NCBI GenBank assembly: GCA_014529385.2
Contig: CM043948.1
Coordinates: 81,575,760 to 81,639,759, forward strand
Length of the DNA: 64,000 nucleotides
Reading direction: 5' to 3'
DNA from: Adiantum capillus-veneris
Taxonomy: Eukaryota > Streptophyta > Polypodiopsida > Polypodiales > Pteridaceae
Position numbers and translations under genes: made by a program. The notes under the pieces were generated by a model. The model was not told the DNA's origin, searched no databases, and worked only from the letters and a program-made list of their open reading frames with translations. Each line of letters opens with the position of its first letter. The first letter of the stretch is position 1. Positions 11,140 to 23,020 of the stretch are shown here, piece after piece.

Positions 11140-13200
11140 TCTTATAATTTTTTGAGTAATTTTCATAATTAATTACGCAGAATTACACTATTTTTTAGAG
11201 AAAATTAAAGGGGAAAATAATAAAATTGATTCAAAATGTTTTGAATTATTTATTAGAGGTGAATCACATATTAGGGAACTCGTGATATAATTTATATCAA
11301 GCTCAGATAATTAATTTATCTAATTACTTTAGCAAAAATACTCTGTTTTTAGGACAAATTAAAAAGGGAAATTAGTAAATTGATTCAAAGTGCTTTGAGT
11401 TATTTATCAGAGGTTAACCATATGTTAGGAAACCTATGATAATTATGTCAGGCTCAAATAATTAATTTACCTAATTACTTTAGGAGAATTACTCTTTTTT
11501 TAGGACAAATTAAAAGGGGGAATTTAGTAAATTGATTCCAATTGATTTGACTCATTTATTAGAGGTTCATTACATTTTAGGGAAATTGTGATAATTATTT
11601 CAAGCTCAGATAATTAATTTACCTAATTACTTTGACAGAATTATTTTGTTTTTAGGACAAATTAAAAGGGGGAAATTAGTAAATTGATTCCAATTGCTTT
11701 GAGTTATTTATTAGAGATTAACTACATGTTAGGAAACCCGTAAAAATTAGGTCAAGCTCACATAATTAATTTACCTAATTACTTTAGCAGAATTAATATG
11801 TTTTTAGAACAAATTAAAAGGGGGAATTTAGTAAATTGAGTCCAATTACTTTGAGTTATTTATCAGAGATTAATTACATGTTAGAAAACTTGTGATAATT
11901 ATGTCAAGTTCCAATAATTAATTTACCTAATTACTTTGTTTTTAAGACAAATTAAAATGGAGAAATTAGTAAATTGAGTTCAATTGCTTTGAGTTATTTA
12001 TAAGAAAACCCGTGATAATCAAGCTTAGATAATTCATTTACCTAATTACTTTAGCAGAAGTACTCTATTTTTAGGACAAATTAAAAGGGGGGACTTAGTA
12101 AATTGATTCAAAATGCTTTGAGTTATTTATTAGAGATTAATTACATATTAGGAAACCTGTGATAATTATGTCAAGCTTAGATAATTAATTTACCTAATTA
12201 CTGTAGAAGAATTACTCTATTTTTAGGACAAATTAAAAGGGAAAAATTAGTAAATTGATTCAAAATGCTTTGAGTTATTTATCAGAGGCTAACTACATGT
12301 TAGTAAACCCGTGATAATTATGTTAACTTTAATTAATTTACCTAATTACTTTAGCAAAAAATTTGTTTTAAGACAAATTAAAAGGGAGAAATTAGTAATT
12401 TATTCAAAATACTTTGGGTTATTTATCAGAGGTTAATTATATGTTAAAGAACTCGTGATAATCATCTTAATCTCAGATAATTAGTTTACCTAATTATCTT
12501 AGCTGAATTACATTATTTTTAGGACAAATTAAAAGGAGAAAAATAGCAAACTGATTCAAAATGCTTTAAGATAATTATCAGGGGTTTATTACATCTTAGA
12601 AAATCAGTGGTAATTATCTTATTCATATATAATTATCCTAGTAGAAAACCACTATTATTGAGGATAAATTAAAGGAGAAAATTAGTAAATCATGTGCTAT
12701 GATTACATGCTATTTATTACAGTTAGCTTATAGGGTAAAGAGACCATGATAATTATGTCAAGGTTAGAAAAGTAGTATTGATATTTATCTAAGTCAAATT
12801 ATACGAATTCTAGCTAAAAACTAAAGAGGAAAATTAGTAAATCGTGCTATATGATTACATGCTATTTATCAGAGCTAGATTGCATAATGAAAATTCCATG
12901 ATAATTTTGTCAAGGTTAGAAACTTAGTATAGATATTTATCTAAGTAAAAAAATATTAATTCTGGTTGAAATTTCAAGAGGGAAATTAGTAAATCATGTT
13001 ATATGATTACATTCTATTTATCACACTTATCTTACATAGTAAAGAGGCCGTGATAATTATTTCAAGCTTAGAAAAGTAGTATAAATATTTATTTAAGTCA
13101 AATTATTCTAATTTTAGCTTAAAATTGAATATGAAAATTATATAATTAAGTTGAAAACTAATAAGATAAATACCATAGGTCAAAAATATCCTTATCTACT
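11140..13200 (+). repeat. ~150-bp tandem array in gypsy leader, copy B
   Basis: About thirteen units of the array described at 5430-6720, with the same landmarks (GTGATAATTATGTCAAG, TAATTTACCTAATTACTTT, AAATTAGTAAATTGATTC). The expansion relative to copy A is in the middle of the array. Confidence 0.8.
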
Positions 13201-13678
13201 TGTGGTAACTATATCATAGTTAATTAGTGAGGTTAGGAAATTATAATTGACCAAAAGTCCTACTTTTAGCAAATGATTAATTAAAATAAATAGACTTTGT
13301 GGTCAAAAGTTTTTAAGAAAATTATAGTAAGTGTAAACCTATGATATCAAGTTAAGGAAATGAAATCTTTAAGATAAAATAAATAGAATAAATATTAAGC
13401 CTAAAATAAGTAGATTCCAAGCTTAAAAGTCGATAGGAAAATTAGGAAAAAGATATAGACAATTATAAGAAAATTAGGAGAGGTTAGAAAAACCTTACGA
13501 AAGCGGTGGAAAAAGTTATCATGCCTATATAGACAAATAAGAAATTACTAGGTCAAGAATTTACCCATTAAGATTATAAATTTAACCTTGAATGGGTACG
13601 GTTGAGTACAAAGGTTAAGTCTAGATTTCAAATAATTTACCCGATGATTAGACGTCCTTTTTATAAGGATAAGAAGTT

Positions 13679-13840
13679 ATGGCACCTAAAAGGACCCGAG
13701 AAAATCTTACATCTGATGATGAGGACGTAGCTCCAAAACGAACTAGAGCGTCCCACGACGACAAAGTCGGGCCTAGTAGTAGGCCTACGGAGGAGAGTCT
13801 TCAGGTGCCAGCACAGCAACAGATGGCCAATCAATCCCAA
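13679..13840 (+). CDS. Putative gag exon 1, copy B
   Basis: Open from ATG. The product begins MAPKRTRENL and repeats the VAPKRTR phrase, with an acidic DDED stretch between the two copies. The frame stays open to a TAA at 13862-13864, but the matching donor position (AA followed by GTGGGT) lies at 13840/13841, with the acceptor at 14937-14938. Splicing would join it in frame to GNTCVNSLY and then the gag core. The donor is weaker than in copy A, where it reads CAG-GTGAGT. The ATG fits the copy A sequence apart from one base. No domain is recognised in this segment. Confidence 0.4.
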
Positions 13841-14938
13841 GTGGGTTTCCCATTATTCAATTAAGTCTTTAAATAGTTTATATTCTTTTATAAGTTAACA
13901 TTGCATACGTAAGGAGTGAGTAAGAATCAAAAAATGAATAATTGGTCAAAAGGTAACTTCCAAGAAACCAACGTGCATTTGTTTATAAAGTAGGAAAGAA
14001 TTGTTTAGGTTAAAACTGGTTGAATTAGGAAAGATATGATTGATCATCCTTAAGACAGCTTGTCTCAAAACACCTCCGACGCCTTGGTATAAATTGAGGA
14101 TAATGATGGCTTTCTAGCCACGGATAAGTCGGTTACCCCCATGAACGATGATTTTCTACTCCGTGTCATGTCTTGATGTTTCTTCATAAGTTAGGATACC
14201 GTCTTTTATCCTTGGGGAGCCGCCCGGTTGTATGGGCAACTGGTTTGGTGTATGGGCACCCGGAACCTTGGGTGGGGGTTTATCCACTCCGGATTTGAAT
14301 AAAGGAATGGGTGCCGTTTTTCACCCTTAGGTGGTCTTGAGACAAGAAGAGTACTGATCATGGTTATTATGGACAATGTTTTGATTGACAGTACCCTGTC
14401 TTAAGTTTAAAGATATCTGTTTGCTAAAAGAACGTTTTCAAGGGAGAGTTAGAAGGTTTAGAACTAAATATGAAGAGACTCAACTGGGCCGAAGATCTTG
14501 AAGTGATTGAAGTATACTTTCTCATTGGAACGAAGAATCAAGAAGAAACCCTTGTGATAGATGATGTCCAAATATCACAAAATCAGTGGGTGTTTAATCA
14601 GGTGTCTAAAGTAATCTACCCAGGTAGAACTAGGCCCATAGGAGTAGGCCCTAGTTTTAGTGGACCAAAAGATGTATATTTTGATCCTATAACTGATCCA
14701 CCCAAAGTCCTCAAGATTTTAGTATAGGACTATCGTCATCTTTGTACATAGTAGGATCTTCATGAATCTTATTAACTCTTGTACATACTATGATTCTCAT
14801 GGGTATGCTATAAGTAGTTTTGTTTATGGTTTGGCAATTGTCTTCATCCTATGTGCAAAAGTCTTGAGTAGGAGATAAGTTAAAAGTATAAGTAAGAAAG
14901 ATTTCATCTGGTACTAAATTCCACTAATTCAATCTCAG
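13841..14938 (+). other. Putative gag intron, copy B
   Basis: 1098 bp from GTGGGT to CAATCTCAG, homologous throughout to 7372-8492 and again containing the 85-codon ORF. Confidence 0.35.
14470..14727 (+). CDS. Unrecognised 85-codon ORF, copy B
   Basis: Same length, start and stop as 8024-8281. Seven amino-acid replacements and no silent change separate the two. No known domain. Lies in the proposed intron, upstream of the truncated gag. Confidence 0.35.
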   Translation: MKRLNWAEDLEVIEVYFLIGTKNQEETLVIDDVQISQNQWVFNQVSKVIYPGRTRPIGVGPSFSGPKDVYFDPITDPPKVLKILV

Positions 14939-15110
14939 GGAAATACTTGCGTAAATAGCCTTTACACTATTAGTCAAGAGAAAAAATTACTACTAAAGCA
15001 AGTTCAACTCCCTACTTTCAAAGAAGAGGGACCCAATTTAGAGCGAGATGTCAAAGCGTGGTTAGATGCTATGGATGACTATTTCAAAGCTGTAGGAACT
15101 GCTCTAGAAA
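14939..15110 (+). pseudogene. gag: gypsy gag, 5' fragment, copy B
   Basis: Reads LLLKQVQLPTFKEEG and LDAMDDYFKAVGTALE in the same frame as copy A gag, then breaks at about 15110 where the sequence changes to the unrelated remnant. Only the first ~57 codons of the gag core are left, without the WW motif and zinc knuckle. Confidence 0.75.
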
Positions 15111-15449
15111 GAATGCCTGTAGACATGAGATACATGCCAATGAGGGCAGCATCTAATAAACAAGCGCTAGTGCCAACTACAATGTATTATGATAACCAAA
15201 GCGGGTATTGCCCTTCAAAGCGACAAAAGATGAGAGAAACACATGGAGTGGTGAAGCCGGTACAACCTCTACCTCCTGTGTTTTGACTTGAAGAAAGAAG
15301 GTATGAGATGGATGAAAGGATATTGCAATTCATTGTCAATAGAGGCTTAGCTAGGTCAGAGTCTGTTTACAGCAAGAGAAAATGCAAGAAGAGGCTCCTC
15401 AACCACAGCCAGATTGTCACAAAAGCCGTGACAACCAGTTGGTCAAACA

Positions 15450-15680
15450 ATGCCCTTCAACGAAGGTCACTCAAGTGATGCCTATTGTCTTGACTGTGGT
15501 GTCAATCACTTGATCCCTGACTATCCAAAAAATCCAAACCGAATCAGAAAGATCACAAAAAATGTGTTAGGAATTTTTCACCTACCCAGTAGCTCAAAAC
15601 ATAAAAATGGCATACCAGTTCAAGTAGTTATAAGAGTGCAAGCTAAAAACGAACCTAATGAGAACCCAAAACGAAAATGA
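15450..15680 (+). pseudogene. Zinc-knuckle-like gag fragment
   Basis: 76-codon frame with a C-x2-C-x3-H-x4-Y motif near its start (CLDCGVNHLIPDYP), followed by basic sequence. The spacing is one residue short of the usual C-x2-C-x4-H-x4-C and the final ligand is missing. It resembles nucleic-acid-binding gag tails. The next frame (15677-15889) overlaps it by four bases and is strongly charged, so the two may once have been one protein. Confidence 0.35.
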
Positions 15681-16080
15681 ATGCGAGTCCAGAGACGGGC
15701 GAGTCAAAGATTGATGCACCTAATCAAAAAACCAAGAGCAAACGAAATAGTTGGAAAGCTAGAAAGGCTAGGATGAAAGCACGTATGGAACGAGAGCAAA
15801 AATCCCTAGCTAAGGAGCTTACCCAAGCTAAAGAGAAGATAAGACAACATGAGGAAAGGGTTGCACCTTCTCTTACGCAGACATCTTAACCTCCAAAAGA
15901 ACCATCCACGAATAAGAAACTAAGAAGTGCTAGTTCAAGAGGATTAGTCTTGGTAGAAAAAGTCAACGAACCCCTAGACGCCCTCTTGAAAGCCTATGAA
16001 GTATGGCTAAAAAACAACCAAACCCAAAAACAGAGGTGGATGACTTATCCGTATGAGGAACTAGAAAGCAAAGGTGTAAA

Positions 16081-16275
16081 ATGTGCCAGAAACTGATTCA
16101 AACAACCCAAGATTTACTAGAACCACCAGTTAGAAAACCTGAGGATGTGATCATTGTCCCACCTACAACAGTAATCCCACCAAACCAGAAACAAATAGAG
16201 CCAGATTCTAGTCACGATCACGGGCCAAAGCTCAAGGACCCAACATTAGAGCCAAGGATAGTGTTTAATACCACG
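16081..16275 (+). pseudogene. Frame interrupted by gypsy insertion
   Basis: Proline-rich frame ending EPRIVFNTT at the CCACG target site. On the far side of the 19.4-kb insertion the same frame continues KKSFEGFHLAIPKG for 34 codons (35665 to a TGA near 35765). This continuity across the empty site confirms the insertion and shows that the frame was open, or nearly so, when it happened. The protein is not recognised. Confidence 0.5.
16271..16275 (+). repeat. Target site duplication CCACG, left
   Basis: Matches CCACG at 35660-35664 directly after the 3' LTR. Confidence 0.9.
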
Positions 16276-17725
16276 TGCCACATAAACTAATATCTAATTC
16301 TCCTAAATGATTTTCTCATGTTAAAAACTGATCATTTAATATGGGGAAGTGCTAAGGGAGAAAAAGCTAGAATATTGGTTAAGCTGGCAGATCGGCCACA
16401 TTAGGGATCCAAAGAAGGGAAAACAGGGATCCAAAGGGGGGGGCATCTGCAAAAGAGCAATGTGCAAAATGGGCTTTAAAGACCCCAAGGTTCGGCCCAT
16501 TAAGACTTTCAAAATGCTAAGGTTCCAAAAATAAAAGGTTGTGTCCAATGGTCAAGCTTAGAAAAATTGGAAGCTTTGTGTGTGTACATAAAATTCTTCC
16601 TGATTCCTACATAGGAGGGGGCGAGCCCTGTAAGTAGGGGATGAGAGAGAAACACACACACTCACTCACAAGCTTCCTTTACACAAAGGGAATGAGGGAC
16701 ACATGTGAGCTCTCTAGCCTAGATATCCACAAGGTGAACTAGTTTAATTGATTTAAAAACACTTGATAAAAGAACCAATAAGAATTAAGATCTCTATAAG
16801 ACTGTTGGACAGTCTCCCAAGGGGTCCAATGGGCATTCAACAGCCCAATGGATTGCCTAATTCCTATTGGCCAGGAGAAAAAGGGGTCCAATGAGAGTTT
16901 AGTTGCATTAATTAATTACGTAAAGCTCTCACAAAAGGGGAAAGGGGGACACATGTCAGAAGGCTATCACTTATGCTTCTTAAATCCTATTGGCTAAGCC
17001 TGGAGAGGTCCAATGAGGTGCCAACAAGAGGAATTAGCAAGAGGGGTCAACCAAGAGAGAGAGGGGGCTGATTTTTCAAAGGCATTATTCCACACACACT
17101 CACACTAGCTCATGTGTGAAGCAAGAAGATTCTCTCTCTCCTTCTCAAGCTTTAATGGAAAGCTTATCACCTACTCCAAGCTTGTGAGAAGGGAGGCCTA
17201 CACCAACAACTCTTGGCTTTGTGATGCAAATCCAACCAAGAGCCAAGTTTCAATGCATGCTCATCTTCTCTACCATGCTAATTACTAAGCTATGCTATGA
17301 GTGATTATGTGAGGAGATGTACTTCTTTTTCGTAAGACTACTCCTTATTCCTCTCAATCTACTCTCATATCCCGCTAGCTCTCACCATCTTTGAAGGTGT
17401 GTGAGGTCTTGGGTCTGAGACCGTGAGGAAATTGATGTTGTGTTTTATAAGTGTTTGCTTAGTGCTTGAAGCTTCCATCTTCATTGCACTTTTGGAGGGG
17501 GGACCCGCTCCATGTAAATCCGGTCCTCAATTGTTGTCAATAGCTTAATTTCCCTCTCTTTTGAAGTATTGTTCATGCCTATCTAACTAGGTGTTATGCT
17601 TTTTGTTGCTCTCTCTCCACCCAAGCACTCTTCTTATGCTCATTAGGAATCTATAATAATGAAATGCTCATTATGTTCATGCTATTTTCCGCTACACACA
17701 AGTTACTACGCCATTACATGTTGCA
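16276..17725 (+). repeat. 5' LTR of gypsy chromovirus
   Basis: Starts TGCCACATAAACTAATATC (3' copy: TGTCATAATAACTAATATC) and ends CATGTTGCA. 1450 bp. It contains several CCAATG boxes and inverted CTATTGG boxes between 16540 and 17020, and TTTTATAAGTG near 17440 is a possible TATA box. Confidence 0.9.
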
Positions 17726-17726
17726 T

Positions 17727-17738
17727 TGGTGTCAGAGC
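17727..17738 (+). other. Primer binding site, tRNA-iMet type variant
   Basis: TGGTGTCAGAGC, one base from the plant initiator-Met primer site TGGTATCAGAGC, one base after the LTR end. Confidence 0.85.
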
Positions 17739-18142
17739 ACAAGGTTTCTCTTTTCTTGCTCAAGAAAGGAGGTCCTCAAGCTAGCTATAAATGGTTGTTA
17801 TTATTAATTGCAATTGAGTAATTATAATAGGGATCTTTTAGCCTTACAGTGTGCTTGTGTTTGTGCAGATAACGAGGCATCACCGTCGAGAGCTATGGTC
17901 TTAATAGCGGAGTCCTACAGGGATTGCCTACGGCTTAACCACTATTGATCTATTAAAAGCTTGACAGGAGCCAGTGTTGTCTTTGTGTTGAAAGACCCTC
18001 TCTTCTATTCCTTGCAAATAATGGCATTCGAGACACGCGTACAGTAGCTTGAGTGATTTTCTAAAGGGGTAAAGAGGAGTAGCAACTAGGGCTTAAAGTG
18101 CCAAAGTATACCTAAAAAATTTTACACCTAAAAGTTGTTAGA
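17739..18142 (+). other. Untranslated leader of gypsy chromovirus
   Basis: Between primer site and gag ATG. No gene seen. Confidence 0.6.
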
Positions 18143-19594
18143 ATGGCTGACAATAGTAAAGAGAGTGAAATTAATGTTGATAGCTTTGATTTTGCTAATG
18201 AGCAGGCTACTAATAATGCTCCTATGTTGTTAACTACCTTGTTTCTAGGCTTCAACAAGCCATGGGCAATCCATCCCTCCAAAGTGAAGTGCAATGGCAG
18301 CTTCGTGCTCATGGGATTCTCCAAGCTCCCCACCATGACGAGAGAGTACCTGGGAAGCCTCCTTGTGAGACTTCCAAAAGAGGCCTCTCTCCAATTTGGG
18401 AAGAAGAATAGGATCCATATGAAGGGCTCAAAAAATGCTTCTTGATGACGCATCTCCTTCCCAAAAGAGAATTCAAGAGCCCCCACCAAAGGAACAAGAA
18501 AGAAGTGAGTCTCTTGCCACCTCGGCAGAGATGGCTCTACAAAGACGGCGGGCAAAACATTCTCCATCACCTCCTAAACGGAGAAGACCATCTCACACCT
18601 TCCACACCATAATTCAAAAAGGGATGATAAAAAGCAAGATAAGAAAAAGGCAAGAAAGAGGTCACCCTCTTCTCCATCTTCTTCATCCTCTTCCTCTTAT
18701 GAAGAAAGCGATGGTGCGGACAAAGAGAACCAAGGCAAGAAAAAGGCGAGAAAGAGGTCACCCTCTTCTCCATCTTCCTTAAATTCTGAATCTTCTGAAG
18801 AAAGCGATGGTGCAACTTTTGAACCATAAAAAAGAAGAGGCCATAGGAAATCCTATGCCGCGTGGAAGAGGTCATCCAGGCTCAAGAAGTTCAAAGAGGG
18901 AGGAAAGGGCATCTCTTTCCTTACCTACGATGGCGCCTTTGGTGCTATAGACAAAGTCTTGGCCTTTATCCAACAATTCGATGCGGCATTTGGAGATGAG
19001 GGATTCACAGAGTCCTCTAAGCTACACCATGTAGCTATGCACTTTCAAAAGTCCGCCAGGCAATGGTGGTCTAGCCTACGGGCCAACCGTGAAGCTCCAC
19101 AAACATGGAAAGCTTTAAGAGCTTCCATCATGAAGCAGTTTTTGACCACTGATGCCAAAGACATAGTACTCACCGAATGGCGAAGCTTGAAGCTCTCTCC
19201 CTACGAATCCATTCACAAATATGTAGACAAGTTTTGGGATTTACATCTCAAAGCCACTGTCTTCAAAAATATGGATTTTCAAGAGCAAAAACAAGAATTT
19301 TGTGCAGGCTTCACTGAAGAAATGGCGGAGTATGTCAACTCCCAAAGGCCATGCACCATATCTACGGTTATACACCATACTATGGTGGCTTCTTGAATCA
19401 ATTTCCAAACAGGGGATAAGAGAAATCTTAAGCCCACAGAAAACATGGGTTCTAATGAGCCTAAGGGGAAGGACAATGTCCAAAAGTCTCCTAAGGGCAA
19501 TTCCAATAACAACAAAGTTAAGGAGAAGGGAGTTTACAAAGGCAAAAATAAACTCTCTCCTGAAGAGATTAAGCGTTTATTGCAAGGATAACCG
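18143..19594 (+). pseudogene. gag: gypsy gag (chromovirus)
   Basis: Capsid-forming protein. The frame starts MADNSKESE after AGA at 18143 and can be followed to 19594, with in-frame stops near 18443, 18503, 18587, 18827, 19394 and 19589. A serine- and arginine-rich segment (about 18640-18830) contains two tandem copies of KKARKRSPSSPSS...EESDGA. The gag core follows: LTYDGAFGAIDKVLAFIQQF, then ARQWWSSLR at 19051, then MKQFLTTDAKDIVLTEWRSL, in the order typical of retrotransposon gag. The frame reads straight on to a zinc-knuckle remnant and protease, so gag and pol formed one polyprotein. Decayed by nonsense changes rather than by deletion. Confidence 0.85.
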
Positions 19595-22500
19595 TTGTTC
19601 AAGTGCGGCGAGCAAGGGCATGTGTATTGCGCTTGTCCCCAAAAGAACACCCACCATGAGGCTCCTAGAGCTACCTTGGTCGAAATCCAAGAAGAGGAAG
19701 TTCAACAAAAAGGATCTCATGTATGCCATGCTTGGGGAAAGGTAAGAGAACATGATGCTTTTATTCTCTTTGACCCTGGTTCTACTCACAATTTCATATC
19801 CACAGAGTTGGACACCAAGCTAGGCATCCAAGCCAACGAGATGGGAGATGTCCTACCCACAGATGGTGCTTTCAAGGGGCAAGAAGCTTCAGTCACTCCC
19901 TTAATCAGGAAATTGAGGCTCCATGTCCAAAGCTATGTGGACAAAGAGGACTTCTTTATCTCTCTTCTCAAGCACGAGGATATAATCCTAGGGGCACCAT
20001 GGTTTGGTTGCATGGTTGCCAATGTTAAATTCCCTAAAAGGAAAATCTACTTTAAGTACAGGCAAAAAGATATGTACATAGATGCTAAGGAAATGGGTAA
20101 CACCATACCCATTGTACATACGAAAGCTTTCAATAAGTCAATAAAGAGCTCTATTTCCGTGTACATAATTTTTGTTAAAGATTCTCAAAATGAACCTAAT
20201 ACTTTAGCAAAAGAAAATATAAAAAATCACAAGGAATTGAAGTTATCCAATTTTCTCAAGGGGTTTCAAGATGTTTCTATTGACGAGGCAATGATGACCA
20301 TGCAATTGAACTTCTTCCAGGAATTTCGCCGCCTAATAAACCTCCTTATAGAGTTTCTCAAGCTTAGCAAGAGAAGATTATGCGGCAAGTGCATGAGTTA
20401 GTTGAAAAGGGCATGGTTAGGCCCAGATCATCTCCATTTTTCTCACCTGTGTTATTAGTTCAAAAGAAAGACAGCACATATCGTATGTGTGTTGAGTATA
20501 GAGCAGTAAATAGAATCACCATCAAAAGATAGGTTTCCCATTCCATGGGTAGAAGTCCTATTTGATAAGCTACAAGGGTCAACCTACTTTAGTAGAATTG
20601 ACCTAAAAAGTGGCTACCATCAAATAAAGATAGTTGATCAAGACATTGTAAAGATCGCATTTCGCACTACGTTTGGTCTTTATGAATATATTGTCATGCC
20701 TTTTGGCTTGACCAATGCACCAACCACATTCAACCGCTTGATGGAGAAGCTATTCAAGCCTCACCAAACCTTTATTGGAGTGTTCTTTGATGATATCATC
20801 ATCTACTCTAATTCATTAGACGAACACAAGCAACATCTCCAGGTAATATTTCAAGCCTTAAGAGAGAATAAACTTTATGTTAATTGAAAGAAAAGTGAGT
20901 TTTTCTTACAAGAGATTCAGTAATTAGGTCACATTATCTCTCAAGATGGCATCCAAATGGATCCATCAAAGTTAGAGGTAATAAAAGGATGGCCTAATCC
21001 AAGGAATCTTCATGAACTAAGAAGCTTTATCGGTATGCGTGCATACTATAGATGCTTCATAGAAAATTTCTCACATATCACGGGACCATTACATGACCTA
21101 ACAAAGAAAAAAATTAGGTATACATGGTCTGCCAAGGAGAACAATTCTTTCAAAAAGCTTAAAGAAAATCTTATCTCTCAACCTGTGCTTACACTGCCGG
21201 ATCTCTCAAAGCCATTTGAGGTCCAATCTAACTCTTGTGGTGATTGCCTTGAAGCTGTTTTGCTCCAAGAAGGGCACGCCATAGCCTATGAAAGTCAAAG
21301 GCTTGACCCTGTTGAGCAAGCTCTAGGCATATATGAAAAGGAACTCCTCGTAGTTCTACATGCCTTAGACTCATGGAAGCACTATTTATTGGGGACTCCT
21401 TTCATTCTGCGAACGGGTCACCAAAGTCTTGAGTACTTCATGACGCAAATCAAGCTCTCCGACAAACAAATGAGGTGGGAAAATTTTCTTTCACAATTTC
21501 ATTTTCATATTGCTGGCAAGCATAATCAAGTAGCCGATGCACTCTCAAGATGGCCGAGAGTGAATGCGGTTTCCATAGCAACTCACAATGATCTATCTTC
21601 TATGATAGATGAGTATGCTATTGATCTCGATTTTAGGGATGTGATTTAAGACCTTGCACTAGGGAAGAATGAGAAACCATTTACTTTACAAAATGGTTAT
21701 CTTCTCTATGGAATAGACTATGTGTTACTAACTCACTACGTAAGAAAGTAATGTATGAATCTCATGCTCCTCCTTATGCGAGGCATAGAGGGATTTAGTC
21801 TAAAAGGGATTGAAACATATTTCTATTGGCCTACCATGAAAGCAAACATACAAGAGTATGTTTCTAAATGTGTGGTATGCCAAAAGACAAAGTTTGATAG
21901 AGGGAAGCAACCTGGATTGCTTCAACCCTTGCCAATCGTTAATTCACCATGGGAGAGCATATCCATGGATTTTATCTTTGGCTTGATTAAGTTTATCCAT
22001 GGGAATACGGGAATATGGACGATAGTAGACAGGTTCAGTAAACAAGCTCATTCTATACCTGTCAAAAAGACTATCAAGCCCATCAAATGGCAACCCTCTT
22101 TATTTCACAAATCTTCAAGTACCATGGCTTGCCAATGTCCATACTATCGGATAGAGATCCTAGAGTGACTAGTAACTTTTGGAAGGGTCTCTTTGAGAAT
22201 TTAGGGACAAGGCTAAACTTCTCTTCGGCCTATCACCTGCAAACGGATTTGCCAAAGTGAAATAGCTAACCTAATAATTCTTGATCTAGTAAAAGCCTAT
22301 GTAACGGAAGTAGATCAAAGGTCCCAATGGGAGAAGTAATTATCCTTAGTAGAGTATGCCTACAATAACACTGTACATACTTCCACGGGAAGATCAAAAA
22401 GCCCCCTGCTACTTAAAGTACACGGGAAGATCTTCGCTGCAGATGAGTATAACCGAGACCTACAAGAATCTTTTCAAAAGATTAAGGATGCCATCTCTAT

Positions 22501-23020
22501 CTCACAACAAAGGCAAAAGGCTGCTGCTGATAAGCACAGAAGAGCCCAAGACTTTAAAGAAAATGATTGGGTCTTACTTAAATTGCTCAAGGCTCGAATA
22601 AGGCACACCACGGGCAAGAATCATACGAGACACCAAAACTACTATGCTAAGTTAGCAAAAAGGTATTATGGTCCCTTCCAGATTCTTAGACCAATCAATG
22701 AGATGGCCTATCAACTCAAGTTTCCCAAACATTGACTCATACACAATGCTTTTCATGTGAGCCTACTAAATCCTTACAAAGGAGAGCCACCTCAAGAACC
22801 AACTATTGAAGACCCACCGGAGATCGAGGACCAAGAAGAGGTGCTACAGCCCGAATCCATTGTTCGACATGAAGATAAGGTATTAAGAGGCGGTAAGACT
22901 ATCCGACGATATCTTATTAAGTTTAAGAATTATCCTTTTGAAGATGCTAGATGGATGCAAGGGATACAATTAAAGGATAACCTAAACCTTGTCAATGCTT
23001 ACAATGCTTCCCTAGAGTAA
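19595..23020 (+). pseudogene. pol: gypsy pol: PR-RT-RH-IN-chromodomain
   Basis: Order of domains: zinc-knuckle remnant FKCGEQGHVYCACP (first Cys replaced), aspartic protease FILFDPGSTHNFIS at about 19775 (DPG in place of DSG), reverse transcriptase from KKDSTYRMCVEYRAVN (20465) through SRIDLKSGYHQIKI and MPFGLTNAP (20696) to FFDDIIIYS (20785, the F-x-DD site), RNase H to DALSRWPRV (21550), integrase zinc region CVVCQKTK, core SMDFIFGL and SDRDPRVTS (22147), and C-terminal chromodomain PESIVRHEDKVLRGGKTIRR (22853 on). Frames are 19595-20401, 20696-20887, 20957-21649, 21755-22168 and 22757-23020, joined by stops and small indels. Enzymatically dead as a unit, but each domain is easily recognised. 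Confidence 0.92.

Larger units (their letters stand above)
10247..15110 (+). mobile_element. Ty3/gypsy LTR-leader-gag module, copy B
   Basis: Homologous along its whole length to 4541-8664 and in the same orientation, so it serves as the 3' LTR of copy A and also carries its own leader and the start of gag. Homology stops abruptly after CTCTAGAAA at about 15110, inside the gag core, where it joins an unrelated retroelement remnant. A head-to-tail LTR-gag-LTR-gag arrangement like this is expected from unequal recombination between two elements. The copy has more leader repeats than copy A and an intact ATG for the first gag segment. Confidence 0.75.
15111..16275 (+). mobile_element. Pol-less retroelement remnant, left part
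   Basis: Left part of a retroelement that continues at 35665 after removal of the inserted gypsy element. Several short frames are visible. 15111-15286 follows the gag junction. 15450-15680 contains CLDCGVNHLIPDYPKNP, which looks like a degenerate zinc knuckle with the last cysteine replaced by tyrosine. 15677-15889 is a lysine- and glutamate-rich, probably coiled-coil stretch. 15955-16098 reads LDALLKAYEVWLKNN. No protease or reverse transcriptase is found. The assignment to a retroelement rests mainly on the 3' part (W-x-P-K motifs, polypurine tract and LTR at 38942). Confidence 0.45.

Noticed and set aside
18112-18570. 152-codon minus-strand ORF
   Set aside because: Antisense shadow of the chromovirus gag start.
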